In this document: positions 39,702 to 48,931 of the stretch, one piece after another
Layout: every line of letters begins with the position of its first letter
Numbering within the stretch: the first letter of the stretch is position 1
Assembly: GCA_005881715.1 (NCBI GenBank)
Contig: VBEE01000037.1
Span: forward strand, 1-52,256
Source of the DNA: Chloroflexota bacterium
GTDB lineage: Bacteria > Chloroflexota > Dormibacteria > CF-121
DNA length: 52,256 nucleotides
Direction of reading: 5' to 3'
The notes under the pieces: generated by a model
What the model was told of the DNA's origin: nothing
Database searches by the model: none
The model's input: only the letters and a program-made list of their open reading frames with translations
Translations under genes and position numbers: made by a program

Positions 39702-40472
39702 ATGGCAACCGCGGGGCCACCCAGGGAACGGATCATCCGGGAGGCCACCCGCATCCTGGCCCACGGGGCGCAACCGTCGGTGGCCGACATCGCAAAGGCC
39801 GCCGGCGTTTCGCGGACAACGTTCTACCGCACCTTTCCATCGCGCGCCGGACTCCTCGAAGCGCTCGAACTGGCGCCCGAACCAGGCGCCCGCCAGCGCG
39901 CGCTCGAGGTAGCCCTTCGACTGCTGCGCACGCAGACCCTGGCCAATCTCTCCATGGATGAGCTCGCTGTTGAGAGCGGCATCTCGCGCGCCAACCTCTA
40001 CCGCCTCTTTCCCGGCAAGACGGCCCTGTTCCGCGCCATCCTGATCGCCTTCTCGCCCTTTGAGCCGGTGATGGCGTTATTCGATCGCCTGCAGGACCGC
40101 CCGCCCGAAGACGTCGTCCCCGAACTGGTGCTCACTGCCTACCGCACCGTTGCCGGGCGAGCTGGCATCGCCCGCACCCTGCTGCTTGAGGCCACCTCGA
40201 GGTCGCCGGAGTTCGAGCAGGCATTTCGCGAGACGGCGCTGCGGGCCTTCGGCAGGCTGGCCCAGTATCTGGCTGCCCAGATGGCGGCAGGCCGGCTCCG
40301 GCGGATGCATCCGATGGTCGCGGGGCAGGGCCTTGTGGGCGGCGTCATGTTCCATGTGCTGATTGGGCCGCTGCTGGGCCAGGCGATGGTGGATGGCCCC
40401 AATGGCGAAGAGGTCGTGACCCAATTTGCCAACCTCTGGCTGCGCGGGATGCGCCCGGAGTCGGCGGACTGA
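39702..40472 (+). CDS. TetR-family regulator with two tandem HTH domains
   Basis: A 256-residue regulator. The first HTH (about 8-52) reads IIREATRILAHGAQPSVADI, then AKAAGVSRTTFYRTFPSRAG. A second, complete HTH (about 65-112) reads LSMDELAVESGISRANLYRL, then FPGKTALF. The C-terminal part is a TetR ligand domain (LLLEATSRSPEFEQAFRETA). Ordinary TetR proteins have one HTH per chain. It overlaps by one base the ABC ATPase gene, which it probably controls, autoregulating the promoter at 39665. Confidence 0.88.
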   Translation: MATAGPPRERIIREATRILAHGAQPSVADIAKAAGVSRTTFYRTFPSRAGLLEALELAPEPGARQRALEVALRLLRTQTLANLSMDELAVESGISRANLYRLFPGKTALFRAILIAFSPFEPVMALFDRLQDRPPEDVVPELVLTAYRTVAGRAGIARTLLLEATSRSPEFEQAFRETALRAFGRLAQYLAAQMAAGRLRRMHPMVAGQGLVGGVMFHVLIGPLLGQAMVDGPNGEEVVTQFANLWLRGMRPESAD

Positions 40473-41191
40473 TGGCCGCGGAAGCCTACGCCGTCGAGGT
40501 CGATGGCGTCGTCAAGCGGTTCGGATCGCTGCGCGCTCTCGACGGCGCCACGCTTCGCATCCGCCGCGGCGAGGTCTACGGACTGCTCGGCCCGAACGGT
40601 GCCGGCAAGACGACGCTGATCCGGGCGCTCGTCGGATTGGTCGTTCCCGATGGCGGGACCGTGACGGTCCTCGGGCGCCGAGCGCCCAACCTCGATGTCC
40701 TGGGCCGGGTCGGCTACATGACCCAGCAGGCCGCGCTCTACCCCGACCTCTCGGCGGAAGAGAACGTGGCGTTCTTCGCGGCCATCAACGGCGCCCACGA
40801 CGGAGTCCGCGAGGCGTTGGAATTCGTCGAGCTCTGGGACCGCCGCGGGTCCGTCGTGAGCAGCCTGAGCGGCGGAATGCGCACCCGATGCTCGCTGGCG
40901 TGCGCGCTCGTGCACAAGCCAGACCTCCTGCTGCTCGACGAGCCCACCGTCGGCGTCGATCCTCTGCTGCGCGTCCAGCTCTGGCATCGTTTTCAGCGGA
41001 TGGCGCATGACGGCACCTCCATCCTGGTCTCGAGCCATGTGATGGACGAAGCCGAGCGCTGTGACCGGCTCGGGCTGATTCGCTTCGGACGATTGCTGGC
41101 CGAGGGAACGGTATCCGAGTTGAAGGCCACGGCCGGCGTGGACCGACTGGAGGATGCCTTTCTCAAGCTCTCGGAGGCAGCCGGGAAATGA
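40472..41191 (+). CDS. ABC-2 type exporter ATP-binding protein
   Basis: A 239-residue ABC ATPase of the DrrA/CcmA kind. It has GPNGAGKTT, QQAALYPDLSAEENV (Q-loop), LSGGMRTRCSLACAL, LLLLDEPTVGVDP and SSHVMDEAERCDR (switch His). It pairs with the ABC-2 permease downstream to export a lipophilic compound, drug or polymer. The ATG overlaps the TetR stop by one base (TGATG); the 3' end overlaps the permease by 4 bases. Confidence 0.95.
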   Translation: MAAEAYAVEVDGVVKRFGSLRALDGATLRIRRGEVYGLLGPNGAGKTTLIRALVGLVVPDGGTVTVLGRRAPNLDVLGRVGYMTQQAALYPDLSAEENVAFFAAINGAHDGVREALEFVELWDRRGSVVSSLSGGMRTRCSLACALVHKPDLLLLDEPTVGVDPLLRVQLWHRFQRMAHDGTSILVSSHVMDEAERCDRLGLIRFGRLLAEGTVSELKATAGVDRLEDAFLKLSEAAGK

Positions 41192-42285
41192 GCGGCCGGC
41201 GGGTCGCGGCCATCACGCGCCGCCTGCTCCAACAGTTCCGCCGCGATCGGCGGACAATCGCGCTGCTCTTTGGTGCGCCGCTCGTCATTCTGGGGCTGCT
41301 CGGTTATCTCCTTCGCGGCGGCGGTTCCGTACCAGCGATGGGTGTCGTCAACCTCGATGATGGGCCGCTTGGCGCTGCGATTGCCTCCCAGCTCGAACAA
41401 TCGAAGACCGTGTCGGCATCGACGATGTCGCGCGCCGCAGCACAGTCGAAATTACGCTCCGGCGACCTTGCCGGGTATGTGCTTCTCCCCTCAGATTTCT
41501 CCAGCCGCGCTCAACAGTCCCGCGTGATTTCGCCGGAGATCCATCTCGAGGGCAGCCAGCCGGGACTGTCTCAGACCATGGTGCAGGCCGTCAGCGAGTC
41601 CTTCGCGGCGCTCGCCGGCCAGGCCGGCGGCGTTCGCTTCGCACCGCAGGTCACGTTCCTGTACGGCGGTCCGAGCTTCGATACGCTCGACTACTTTGGG
41701 GCGGCCTTCATCGGACTGGTGGTTTTCTTCCTCGTGTTTGTCGTCACGATCGTGGCGTTTCTGCGCGAGCGAGGCCAGGGAACGCTCGAGAGATTGATGG
41801 CGAGCCCGCTGCGACGGGGCGAGATCGTGCTCGGTTACATGCTGGGGTTCACGGTGCTCGCCCTCGTCCAGGCAGTGGAGGTGCTCGCCTTTTGTTTGCT
41901 GATCCTCCACGTGCACAACGCGGGCAACGTGGGGCTGATCTTCTTGCTCGAAGCGCTGATGGCGATCGCGGCCGTCAACCTCGGCATCTTCCTCAGCATG
42001 TTCGCCCGCACCGAGTTTCAGGCCGTGCAATTCATCCCCCTGGTCATCGTGCCGCAGGTGTTGCTCTCCGGCATCATCTTTCCCATCAGCACCGAGCCCG
42101 GACCGCTTACGGTGCTGTCCCGGGTGCTGCCGCTGACCTACGCCGTCGAGGGGATGCGCAACATCATGATCAAGGGTGCCGATATCAGCTGGTCGTCGCT
42201 GCAGCTCGACCTCGGCGTCGTCCTCGGCTTCTGCCTCCTGGTCATCCTGGCCAGCGCCGCAACGCTTCGCCGGCGTATCGCCTGA
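41188..42285 (+). CDS. ABC-2 type exporter permease
   Basis: A 365-residue membrane protein with one N-terminal helix (about 25-43), a large extracytoplasmic domain (about 45-180; MGVVNLDDGPLGAAIASQLE), and five C-terminal helices with the ABC-2 signature REGQGT-like stretch LRERGQGTLERLMASPLRRG and LSGIIFPISTEPGPLTVL. It is the membrane half of the exporter, probably a drug-resistance type. Confidence 0.93.
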   Translation: MSGRRVAAITRRLLQQFRRDRRTIALLFGAPLVILGLLGYLLRGGGSVPAMGVVNLDDGPLGAAIASQLEQSKTVSASTMSRAAAQSKLRSGDLAGYVLLPSDFSSRAQQSRVISPEIHLEGSQPGLSQTMVQAVSESFAALAGQAGGVRFAPQVTFLYGGPSFDTLDYFGAAFIGLVVFFLVFVVTIVAFLRERGQGTLERLMASPLRRGEIVLGYMLGFTVLALVQAVEVLAFCLLILHVHNAGNVGLIFLLEALMAIAAVNLGIFLSMFARTEFQAVQFIPLVIVPQVLLSGIIFPISTEPGPLTVLSRVLPLTYAVEGMRNIMIKGADISWSSLQLDLGVVLGFCLLVILASAATLRRRIA

Positions 42286-42288
42286 GGC

Positions 42289-42375
42289 TCAGTCCCGCAG
42301 GACGAGGATGATCACAACCACCACCACCAGGATGATGACGCCGCCGATGGCGAGCAGGCCGATGAGACCGATCAC
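42289..42375 (-). CDS. 28-residue single-helix membrane peptide (possible)
   Basis: On the minus strand a GTG-initiated frame encodes VIGLIGLLAIGG, then VIILVVVVVIILVLRD, a single uninterrupted membrane helix with a charged C-terminus. An in-frame TAG lies 12 bases upstream, so GTG 42375 is the only standard start. No ribosome site is visible; TAGCGT lies 9 nt upstream. Tiny hydrophobic proteins of this kind are often missed. Chance cannot be excluded. Confidence 0.35.
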   Translation of the reverse strand: MIGLIGLLAIGGVIILVVVVVIILVLRD

Positions 42376-42475
42376 GGCAGGCCCACGCTAGCACAGCTTT
42401 TATCCCGGGACTTCAGGCCTTATACTGATACTGGTTGTAAACATTACAGTCGAAACTGGCTAATGGAGGTTGCCA

Positions 42476-42610
42476 ATGCCCGGAAAGAGGAAGAGCTCAT
42501 CGATCAAGAACCCCAAGACCTACGAAGGCCTGAAGAAGAAGGGCATGCCGAAGAGCCGCGCCGCGGCCATCAGCAACGCGCAGGCCAAGAAAAAGAAGAA
42601 GAAGAAGTAA
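42476..42610 (+). CDS. 44-residue Lys-rich small protein (DUF7218-like)
   Basis: ATG 42476 with GGAGGT 6 nt upstream encodes MPGKRKSSSIKNPKTYEGLK, then KKGMPKSRAAAISNAQAKK, ending in a run of seven lysines. The SIKNPKTYE...G..KSRAAxISNAQ pattern is a small conserved soil-bacterial protein, as I recall it; function is unknown, and nucleic acid binding is plausible from charge. It lies 13 bp upstream of the GH65 gene. Confidence 0.8.
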   Translation: MPGKRKSSSIKNPKTYEGLKKKGMPKSRAAAISNAQAKKKKKKK

Positions 42611-42623
42611 GCGGCTGAGCGCG

Positions 42624-44702
42624 ATGCCAATCAGCCCGCCGCCGGTTGGCCGGTGGCTGCCTGAGTACATTCCGGCATATCTCTCGAACGGCGTGATCGG
42701 GCTGCGGGCTGGCCCCATTCCCCTCATCGAGGGCGTGGCGATCGTCAATGGGCTGGCGGCGATCGACCCGGTCGAAAAGGGCGAAGGACTTGCCCGGGCG
42801 CCCTACCCGATCGGCGGCGACCTGGAGGTCGACGGGGCCGAGCTCAGTCGCAGACCAGGTCAAGCCGTACTGGTCGAGCAACATTATGACTTCGCCTGTG
42901 GTGAGCTATCGAGCCGCTTCTCATTCCATCCCACCGACGCGACGGCGACGGTCGACGTTCTGACGTTCTGCAGCCGCTCGCTGCCCTCCGTCGTGCTCCA
43001 GGAAGTCCAGGTGCGTGTCGACCGGCCGTGCCGGCTGGTAATCAGCGCAAAGGTTGATCCGACCGGGATTTCCGGAGCCTGGCGGTCCCGGGAGACGACG
43101 ACGCCGGATGCGGACCAGCCTGTGGTCGACGGATCGATGCTCTGGGAGACGCATGGCGGGCTCTCGACCTGCGGCGCGGCCTACATCACACACTTCGAAG
43201 GCGGCGACGGGGTCGAGCGCCGCCGCGCAGAACACGATGTACTCGCCCCGCTATCGACCTCGTACAGCCTCGACGCACGACCCGAGCGAAGCTACGTCCT
43301 GCGTCAGTACACCAGCCTCGTCCCAAGCCAGGCCCATCATGAACCCCATCGTCAGGCCACTCGGCTTGTCGGCATGGCCGCGCAGCGCGGCTTCGAGCAT
43401 CTGCGCGCTGAGAACCGGGAGGCGTGGGAGCAGATCTGGAAGGGTCGGATCAAGCTTGTCGGCGCCGGTGAGCGATGGCAGGCGCTCGCCGACGCTGCCT
43501 TCTACTACCTTCACGCATCGGCCCACTCGTCGTCCCTCTTCAGTACCTCCATGTTCGGGCTGGCCTTTTGGCCCAACTACCACTATTACCGCGGTCATGT
43601 CATGTGGGACATCGAGGCCTTCACCTTCCCGACGCTCCTGCTGACGGCACCCGAGTCCGCCTATGCCCTGCTCGAGTACCGGGTGCAGCGGCTGCAGGCG
43701 GCGGAACGCAACGCCGCGATGTTCGGATACCGCGGACTCCAGTTTCCGTGGGCGAGCGGGCCACGACACGGCGAAGAGGCGATCCGGCTCTCCGCGCCGC
43801 ACCTGGTCTTCGAGCAGCACATCAGTCTTAGCGTCGCGAACGCGTTCGCCCGGTACGTCCACGCCACGGGCGACGACGATTATCTGCGCGAGAAGGCCTG
43901 GCCGGTCCTGGAAGGCGTCGCCAACTGGATAGGCAGCCGCGCCGTCAAGACCGAGCGCGGCTATGAAATCAAACGGGTTATCGGCATTGCCGAGCAGACG
44001 GATCCGGTCGACAACAACGCCTACGTGAACATGGCCGCGACGCGAGTTTTGCAGGAGGCGGCGGCATTCGCCTATCGCTTAAAGCGGCCAGACGCCGATC
44101 GGTGGAACGCCATCGCCAGCAGCATCTATGTGCCGGTCGACAAAAGCCGGGGCATCATCCTCAACCATGACCGCTATTCGCCCGAGGCCAAGGGCGTCGC
44201 TGAAGCCACCCCGGAGGCGCTGGCGGGATTGTTCCCCGTCAACTACGCCGTCGACGGTACGACGGAGCGGCGCACTATCGAGTTCTATCTGGGACGGGTC
44301 GGCGAATTCGTCGGCTATCCCATGCTGTCCGCCTTGCTAGGGGTCTACGCGACGCGGCTTGGTGACCGGCCGGCAGCGCTCCGCTGGTTCGAGCAAGGCT
44401 ATGCCGACTTCATCGAAGATCCGTTTATCGAAACCAATGAGTTCAGCCGCAGGCGGTTTCCCGACAAGCCGCGCGTCGGTCCCTTCATGGCCAACCTGGG
44501 GGGCTTCTTGATGAGTTGTCTTTACGGCCTGGCCGGTCTAGAGCTTAGCCCGGCGGATCCCTCAGATTGGTTCACGCGTCCAGTCGTGCTCCCCCAAGGA
44601 TGGGAGGCCATCGAAGTCGATCGTCTGTACGTTCGCGGCCGGCCAGCCCGGCTGGAAGCGCGACATGGCACCGCAAAGGCGACGCTTCAAATGGATCCTT
44701 AG
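42624..44702 (+). CDS. GH65-family glycoside hydrolase/phosphorylase
   Basis: A 692-residue protein with the GH65 layout: an N-terminal beta-sandwich (about 1-270), a linker helix, then an (alpha/alpha)6 barrel. Barrel landmarks are YYRGHVMWDIEAFTFP, QFPWASGPRHGEEA and VIGIAEQTDPVDNNAYVNMA, where the Glu of GIAEQ aligns with the catalytic Glu of the GPDEY block. The phosphate-binding pattern of maltose or trehalose phosphorylases is not obvious, so it may be a hydrolase of the acid trehalase or PGGHG type. Substrates are alpha-linked glucosides. No ribosome site is clear before ATG 42624; translation may be coupled to the small Lys-rich gene. Confidence 0.88.
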   Translation: MPISPPPVGRWLPEYIPAYLSNGVIGLRAGPIPLIEGVAIVNGLAAIDPVEKGEGLARAPYPIGGDLEVDGAELSRRPGQAVLVEQHYDFACGELSSRFSFHPTDATATVDVLTFCSRSLPSVVLQEVQVRVDRPCRLVISAKVDPTGISGAWRSRETTTPDADQPVVDGSMLWETHGGLSTCGAAYITHFEGGDGVERRRAEHDVLAPLSTSYSLDARPERSYVLRQYTSLVPSQAHHEPHRQATRLVGMAAQRGFEHLRAENREAWEQIWKGRIKLVGAGERWQALADAAFYYLHASAHSSSLFSTSMFGLAFWPNYHYYRGHVMWDIEAFTFPTLLLTAPESAYALLEYRVQRLQAAERNAAMFGYRGLQFPWASGPRHGEEAIRLSAPHLVFEQHISLSVANAFARYVHATGDDDYLREKAWPVLEGVANWIGSRAVKTERGYEIKRVIGIAEQTDPVDNNAYVNMAATRVLQEAAAFAYRLKRPDADRWNAIASSIYVPVDKSRGIILNHDRYSPEAKGVAEATPEALAGLFPVNYAVDGTTERRTIEFYLGRVGEFVGYPMLSALLGVYATRLGDRPAALRWFEQGYADFIEDPFIETNEFSRRRFPDKPRVGPFMANLGGFLMSCLYGLAGLELSPADPSDWFTRPVVLPQGWEAIEVDRLYVRGRPARLEARHGTAKATLQMDP

Positions 44703-45508
44703 TTGTTGCTCGGAACTGCCAGGGCGCGGCTCCACTGACGGCGCAGCGCCTGCGCCACCCGCGCCGGCTCGGCCTGGTGTGAGGTGTTGAGATGGTGCAG
44801 ACCGTCGTATCGCTCCGCTGTGAAGTCCGGGAAGAGCGCAGCCAGCCGATCCCGCATCGAGAGCCAGTAGGGGTGGCTGAGAGTCCCATGGCTGAAATAG
44901 ACGGGCGCGGCATATCGGCGATACGAACTCGGATCGACGTGATGCTGCTTGAGCGCGGTGGTCAGAGCGCGCACGCCGGCGGGACGGCTCGTCATCCAGG
45001 GCGGCGGCGTGCCGGCGGGCGCCGGTGGCAAGGCAACACCCGGCCCAAGCTGCAACTTCAAGAATGCCGGCATCCGATCGGCCGCTGGCAGCTGGCCGGC
45101 CGCATCGATCTCGCTCCAGTAGCCGCGGGATTCTGTCGAGTCGAGGAAGTCATATGCCGGTTCGTCTACCGCCAGGCTGAGGACGCGCTCAGGGTGGGCG
45201 GCGACGTAGCCGAGCGCAACGGCGCCACCACCGGAGTGGCCGTACAGATGGAAGCGGTCCCAGCCGGCATCCTCGGCGGTCTCATTGATGCCGTCGAGCT
45301 CCATCGTGATGTCGTACCCCTGCGGCGGGGTGCCAGGTCCCGCGTAGAGCTCGAGGTCCTTGGTAATAGCCCGGACGCCGTTATCCAGCTCTCGGAGCAG
45401 GGCGGCGTAGCGGAGCGCGCAGGGCATGATCACGCCCGGCAGGAAGATTACGGCGACCGCAGACTGAGGCATTGCCTTACCAAACCCTCGAGGCAGTATA
45501 TGGGTCAT
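44699..45508 (-). CDS. Alpha/beta hydrolase at the end of the SOS mutasome operon
   Basis: A 269-residue alpha/beta hydrolase fold protein. The nucleophile elbow is HLYGHSGGGAVAL (Ser about residue 94), the oxyanion region is IFLPGVIM, and the catalytic His is probably in DGLHHLNTSH near the end. The substrate is unknown. ATG 45508 overlaps the dnaE2 stop as ATGA, so it seems to be part of the SOS operon. It is convergent with the GH65 gene, overlapping it by 4 bp. Confidence 0.88.
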   Translation of the reverse strand: MTHILPRGFGKAMPQSAVAVIFLPGVIMPCALRYAALLRELDNGVRAITKDLELYAGPGTPPQGYDITMELDGINETAEDAGWDRFHLYGHSGGGAVALGYVAAHPERVLSLAVDEPAYDFLDSTESRGYWSEIDAAGQLPAADRMPAFLKLQLGPGVALPPAPAGTPPPWMTSRPAGVRALTTALKQHHVDPSSYRRYAAPVYFSHGTLSHPYWLSMRDRLAALFPDFTAERYDGLHHLNTSHQAEPARVAQALRRQWSRALAVPSNN

Positions 45509-48500
45509 CGGTAGTTTCGAGACGTCGGAAAGACGTCCTCTTCGGGCAAGGACGGGGCGGCCTCGACATGGTCGACGAGCACGCTGAGGACGCCATCCTG
45601 TTTCTGCAGCCTGCCGTCCATGATCAGGATCGGCTCCAGGTTCGCCACCTGCCGGTAGCGCTGATAGATCGGCGGCCGCAGGATGACATCGACGTGGCCG
45701 AACTCGTCGGCGAGCGTGAAGAACTTGAATTCCTTGCCGGTCGAGGGCGACTGGCGCGTGATCACCAGGCCGCCGACCCGAACCTTCGCGCCATCCCCGA
45801 CGCTGGCCCGGATCGTCCTTGAGTCGATCACGCGCAGCTGGTTGAACTGTGGCCGGTAGAAATGGATCAGGTGGTCGGTTGTCGAGAGTGAGAGCAACCG
45901 GTAATCCGTCGCCACGCGCTCGCGATGCGTCATGGGCTCAAGCATCACCGCCTCCGACGGCTCGGCGATCATCGGCGAGCGCTGCCAGTCGTCGGCATGC
46001 TCATTGAAGTGCCAGACTGCCTCGCGGCGGTTCGGCTCCAGGGTATCGAATGCGCCGGCCAGCACCAGGTTCTGCACCTGGGCTTTGGTCAGCCCCTGCC
46101 GGGATTGCGTCGTCAGCCGAATGCGGCGGCAGAACTCCTCGAGTGAGGTGAACGGCCCTTTGAGCTGCGCCTCGGCCAGCACCTCGAGCGCCTTGTCCCC
46201 GACGCCATGGACATAATTGAAGCCGAGCCGCAGAGCGCCGCCATCAACCGTGCAGCGGATGTAGCTCTTGTTGATGTCAACCGGCAGGATCTTGACGGCG
46301 TGGCGCTTGGCATCCTCCACGATGACGTGCGGGTGATAGAAGCCCATCGGCTGGTGGTTGAGCAACCCGGCGTACAGCGCCGCCGCGTGATGGAGCTTGA
46401 GCCAGGCGGTCTCGTAGCAGGTGCGGGCGAAGGCAGCGGCATGCGACTTCGTGAAGCCGAACTCCGCGAAGGCCGCCAGCTTGGAGAAGATCTCCTCGGC
46501 GATTGGCTGTGGGATCTCGTTTGAGGCGCAGCCGTTAAGGAAGCGCTCGCGGATCGCCCCCATCAACTCGTGCGAGCGGTGACTGCTCATCGCCCGACGG
46601 AAATGGTCGGCTTCGGCACTCGAGAAGCTGGCACATTCCATCGAGATCTTCAGGATCTGTTCCTGGTAGAGCACGACGCCGAGCGTTTCCTCGAGGATCG
46701 GTTTCAGGCGCGGGTGGATGTACATGACCGGCTCCCTGCCCTGTTTTCGCCGCAGGTAGGGATGCACCGCATCGCCCTGGATCGGGCCGGGGCGGATGAT
46801 CGCGACCTCGACCACGAGATCGTTGAAGTTCTCGGGCCGGGAACGGGGCAGCGTCTGCATTTGCGCCCGGCTCTCGATCTGGAAGACGCCGATGGTGTCG
46901 GCCTCCGTGCACAACTCGTAGACTTCGGGATCTTTCAGGTCGAGCGCATCGAGATCAGGGCGGATTCCCGTATCGGCTTCGATCAGGTCGAGCGCCTCGG
47001 CCACGACCGACAGCATGCGCAGGCCGAGCATGTCCATCTTGATCAGGCCCAGCTCCTCGACATCGTCCTTGTTGAACTGGACCACCATCCGACCGGGCAT
47101 CGTGGCGCGCTCGACCGGGACGATATCGATCAGGGGCTCGCCGGTGACGAGCATCCCGCCAACATGGATCGAAAGGTGCCGGGGGAACTCGAGAATCTGG
47201 GTGGCGAGGTCGAAGAGTTGCTGCCAGGGCTGTGTGGCATTCACCGTCGGGTAGCCGGCAGCCTGCGCGATCGTTTCCGGGCTCTCCGGGTGCCAGGCCG
47301 AGGCGGATTTCGCCAGGTGGTCGATGGTTTCTTCTTTGAAGCCGAGCGCTTTGCCCACCTCGCGGATGGCCGACCGCTGGCGGTAGGTGACGACGTTGCA
47401 GACCATGCCGGTGCGTTCCGGTCCGTATTTTTCGTAGATGTACTGGATCACCTGCTCGCGGTGGGCGGTCGAGAAATCGATGTCGATGTCGGGTGTCGTC
47501 GTCATCTCTTCATGCAGGAAGCGCTCGAAGAGCAGGTTGTGTTCGATCGGATCGACTCGGGTGATCCCAAGCAGGTAGGCCACGATGCTGTCCGCCGCCG
47601 ACCCGCGCCCCTGGCCGGGGATGCCGCGGGATCGGGCGAACCGCATCAGGTCCCAATTGATCAAGAAGAACTCGGAAAAACCGGTCTTGTTGATGACGTC
47701 GAGCTCCTTCTGCAGACGGGCGGCCACTTCGGACGTCACCGGGAGATATTTCTTAACGACAGCGTCCTGGCAGAGGCGATACAGAAAGGAATATGGGGTC
47801 TCGCCGGCCGGAACCGGGAAGCCTGGAAAGCGCGCGCCGACCAGGTTGAATCGGAAGCGGCAGCGCTGGGCGATCTCCGCGGCGTGCGCCATGCCCTCCT
47901 CCACGACCTGCGGGGGGTATCGGCTGAAGACCTGCCGGAGATCTGTGCCCGACTTGAGGTAATGCTCCGCATTCGGGTTCAGATAACGCTGCGCCTCGTC
48001 GAGCGTGGTGCGATGACGAATGGCCGTGAGGACGTCGTGCAATCGGTGACGCTCGGGTGTGGCGTAGAAAATCTCATTGGTGATGACGAGTGGCGCGTCA
48101 TGACGCTCGGCAAGGTCGAGCAGCGCCTGGTTGCGGGAGCGGTCATCCGGCGCGAGGTGATCGTGCAGCTCGATGAAGACCCGGTCCCGTCCGAAGACCT
48201 CCTGGTAAAAGGGCAACCGGTCTTTGGGATCAGCGACTAGCGCGATCAGGTGGCGGCTCAGCGGAGCCATCGCCTCATCGCGCGATTGGGTCAGCTCGTC
48301 GACCCGTAGCCGCGCCATTCCCTTGGCATTCGGCATCTGTGCGGCGCTGATCAACCGGCAGAGGTTCATGTATCCGACCTTGTCCTCGGCGAGCAGCAGC
48401 AGCCTGTCCCCCCAGTGGTCGTAGTCCACCCGGTCCTTGGGCGGTGGTGAGCCGTCGTCGATGGTCAGCTCGGTACCGACGATCGGCTGGATGCCGGCCC

Positions 48501-48684
48501 GCTCAGCCGCGCCGAAGAACTTGACTGCGCCGTAGAGCCCATTCCGATCGGTGATGGCCAGCGCCGGCATCTCCAGGTCGCGGGCGCGGGCCACCAGCTC
48601 CTCAGGATGGGACGCGCCCTCGAGGAACGAGTAGTTGGAGTGGCAGTGAAGCTCGGCGTAGGCGCTCGTCATCGATTCAGTCAT
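45505..48684 (-). CDS. dnaE2: Error-prone DNA polymerase III alpha subunit (DnaE2/ImuC)
   Basis: A C-family polymerase of 1059 residues that performs translesion synthesis with ImuA and ImuB. The PHP domain begins AELHCHSNYSFLEGAS. The palm has GQGRGSAADSIVAYLLGI and PDIDIDFS with the catalytic Asp pair. The HhH and OB regions follow (FAEFGFTKSHAAAFA and VRVGGLVITRQSPSTGKEFK). I chose ATG 48684, overlapping the upstream stop by 8 bases; the longer frame is a shadow. It matches the usual DnaE2 length of about 1050-1100 residues and ends with a short tail. Confidence 0.94.
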   Translation of the reverse strand: MTESMTSAYAELHCHSNYSFLEGASHPEELVARARDLEMPALAITDRNGLYGAVKFFGAAERAGIQPIVGTELTIDDGSPPPKDRVDYDHWGDRLLLLAEDKVGYMNLCRLISAAQMPNAKGMARLRVDELTQSRDEAMAPLSRHLIALVADPKDRLPFYQEVFGRDRVFIELHDHLAPDDRSRNQALLDLAERHDAPLVITNEIFYATPERHRLHDVLTAIRHRTTLDEAQRYLNPNAEHYLKSGTDLRQVFSRYPPQVVEEGMAHAAEIAQRCRFRFNLVGARFPGFPVPAGETPYSFLYRLCQDAVVKKYLPVTSEVAARLQKELDVINKTGFSEFFLINWDLMRFARSRGIPGQGRGSAADSIVAYLLGITRVDPIEHNLLFERFLHEEMTTTPDIDIDFSTAHREQVIQYIYEKYGPERTGMVCNVVTYRQRSAIREVGKALGFKEETIDHLAKSASAWHPESPETIAQAAGYPTVNATQPWQQLFDLATQILEFPRHLSIHVGGMLVTGEPLIDIVPVERATMPGRMVVQFNKDDVEELGLIKMDMLGLRMLSVVAEALDLIEADTGIRPDLDALDLKDPEVYELCTEADTIGVFQIESRAQMQTLPRSRPENFNDLVVEVAIIRPGPIQGDAVHPYLRRKQGREPVMYIHPRLKPILEETLGVVLYQEQILKISMECASFSSAEADHFRRAMSSHRSHELMGAIRERFLNGCASNEIPQPIAEEIFSKLAAFAEFGFTKSHAAAFARTCYETAWLKLHHAAALYAGLLNHQPMGFYHPHVIVEDAKRHAVKILPVDINKSYIRCTVDGGALRLGFNYVHGVGDKALEVLAEAQLKGPFTSLEEFCRRIRLTTQSRQGLTKAQVQNLVLAGAFDTLEPNRREAVWHFNEHADDWQRSPMIAEPSEAVMLEPMTHRERVATDYRLLSLSTTDHLIHFYRPQFNQLRVIDSRTIRASVGDGAKVRVGGLVITRQSPSTGKEFKFFTLADEFGHVDVILRPPIYQRYRQVANLEPILIMDGRLQKQDGVLSVLVDHVEAAPSLPEEDVFPTSRNYR

Positions 48685-48931
48685 AGACCCGCTCGACAAA
48701 CCATTCGGCATTGGCGCGGTTGCAATAGCATTCGATCGCCAGCTCATCATCGATCAGCAGCCGCCAGTACTCGCGCGAGACGGGCCGGCGCCACCAGTCG
48801 CAGTCGATCCGCCAGCGGTTGAGAACACGCGTGACCGGCTGCCATCCCGCCGCCGACTCGAGCTGGGTCGGGACCCCATCCGGATCAAGCTGCACCCGGA
48901 TCGGACGTGCCGGCGACAACAACTCGGTCAT
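48677..48931 (-). CDS. DUF6504-like small protein of the mutasome operon
   Basis: An 84-residue protein with VTRVLNRWRIDCDWWRRPVS and SREYWRLLIDD followed by WFVERVYD at the end, a pattern of the small protein often encoded between imuB and dnaE2 in high-GC bacteria. Its role is not known. The ATG overlaps the imuB stop by 4 bases and the stop overlaps dnaE2 by 8 bases. The tight coupling suggests it is part of the mutasome. Confidence 0.85.
   Translation of the reverse strand: MTELLSPARPIRVQLDPDGVPTQLESAAGWQPVTRVLNRWRIDCDWWRRPVSREYWRLLIDDELAIECYCNRANAEWFVERVYD

Noticed and set aside
46570-48240. 556-codon plus-strand ORF over dnaE2
   Set aside because: Antisense shadow of the polymerase; the Asp/Arg/Leu-rich sequence has no domain.
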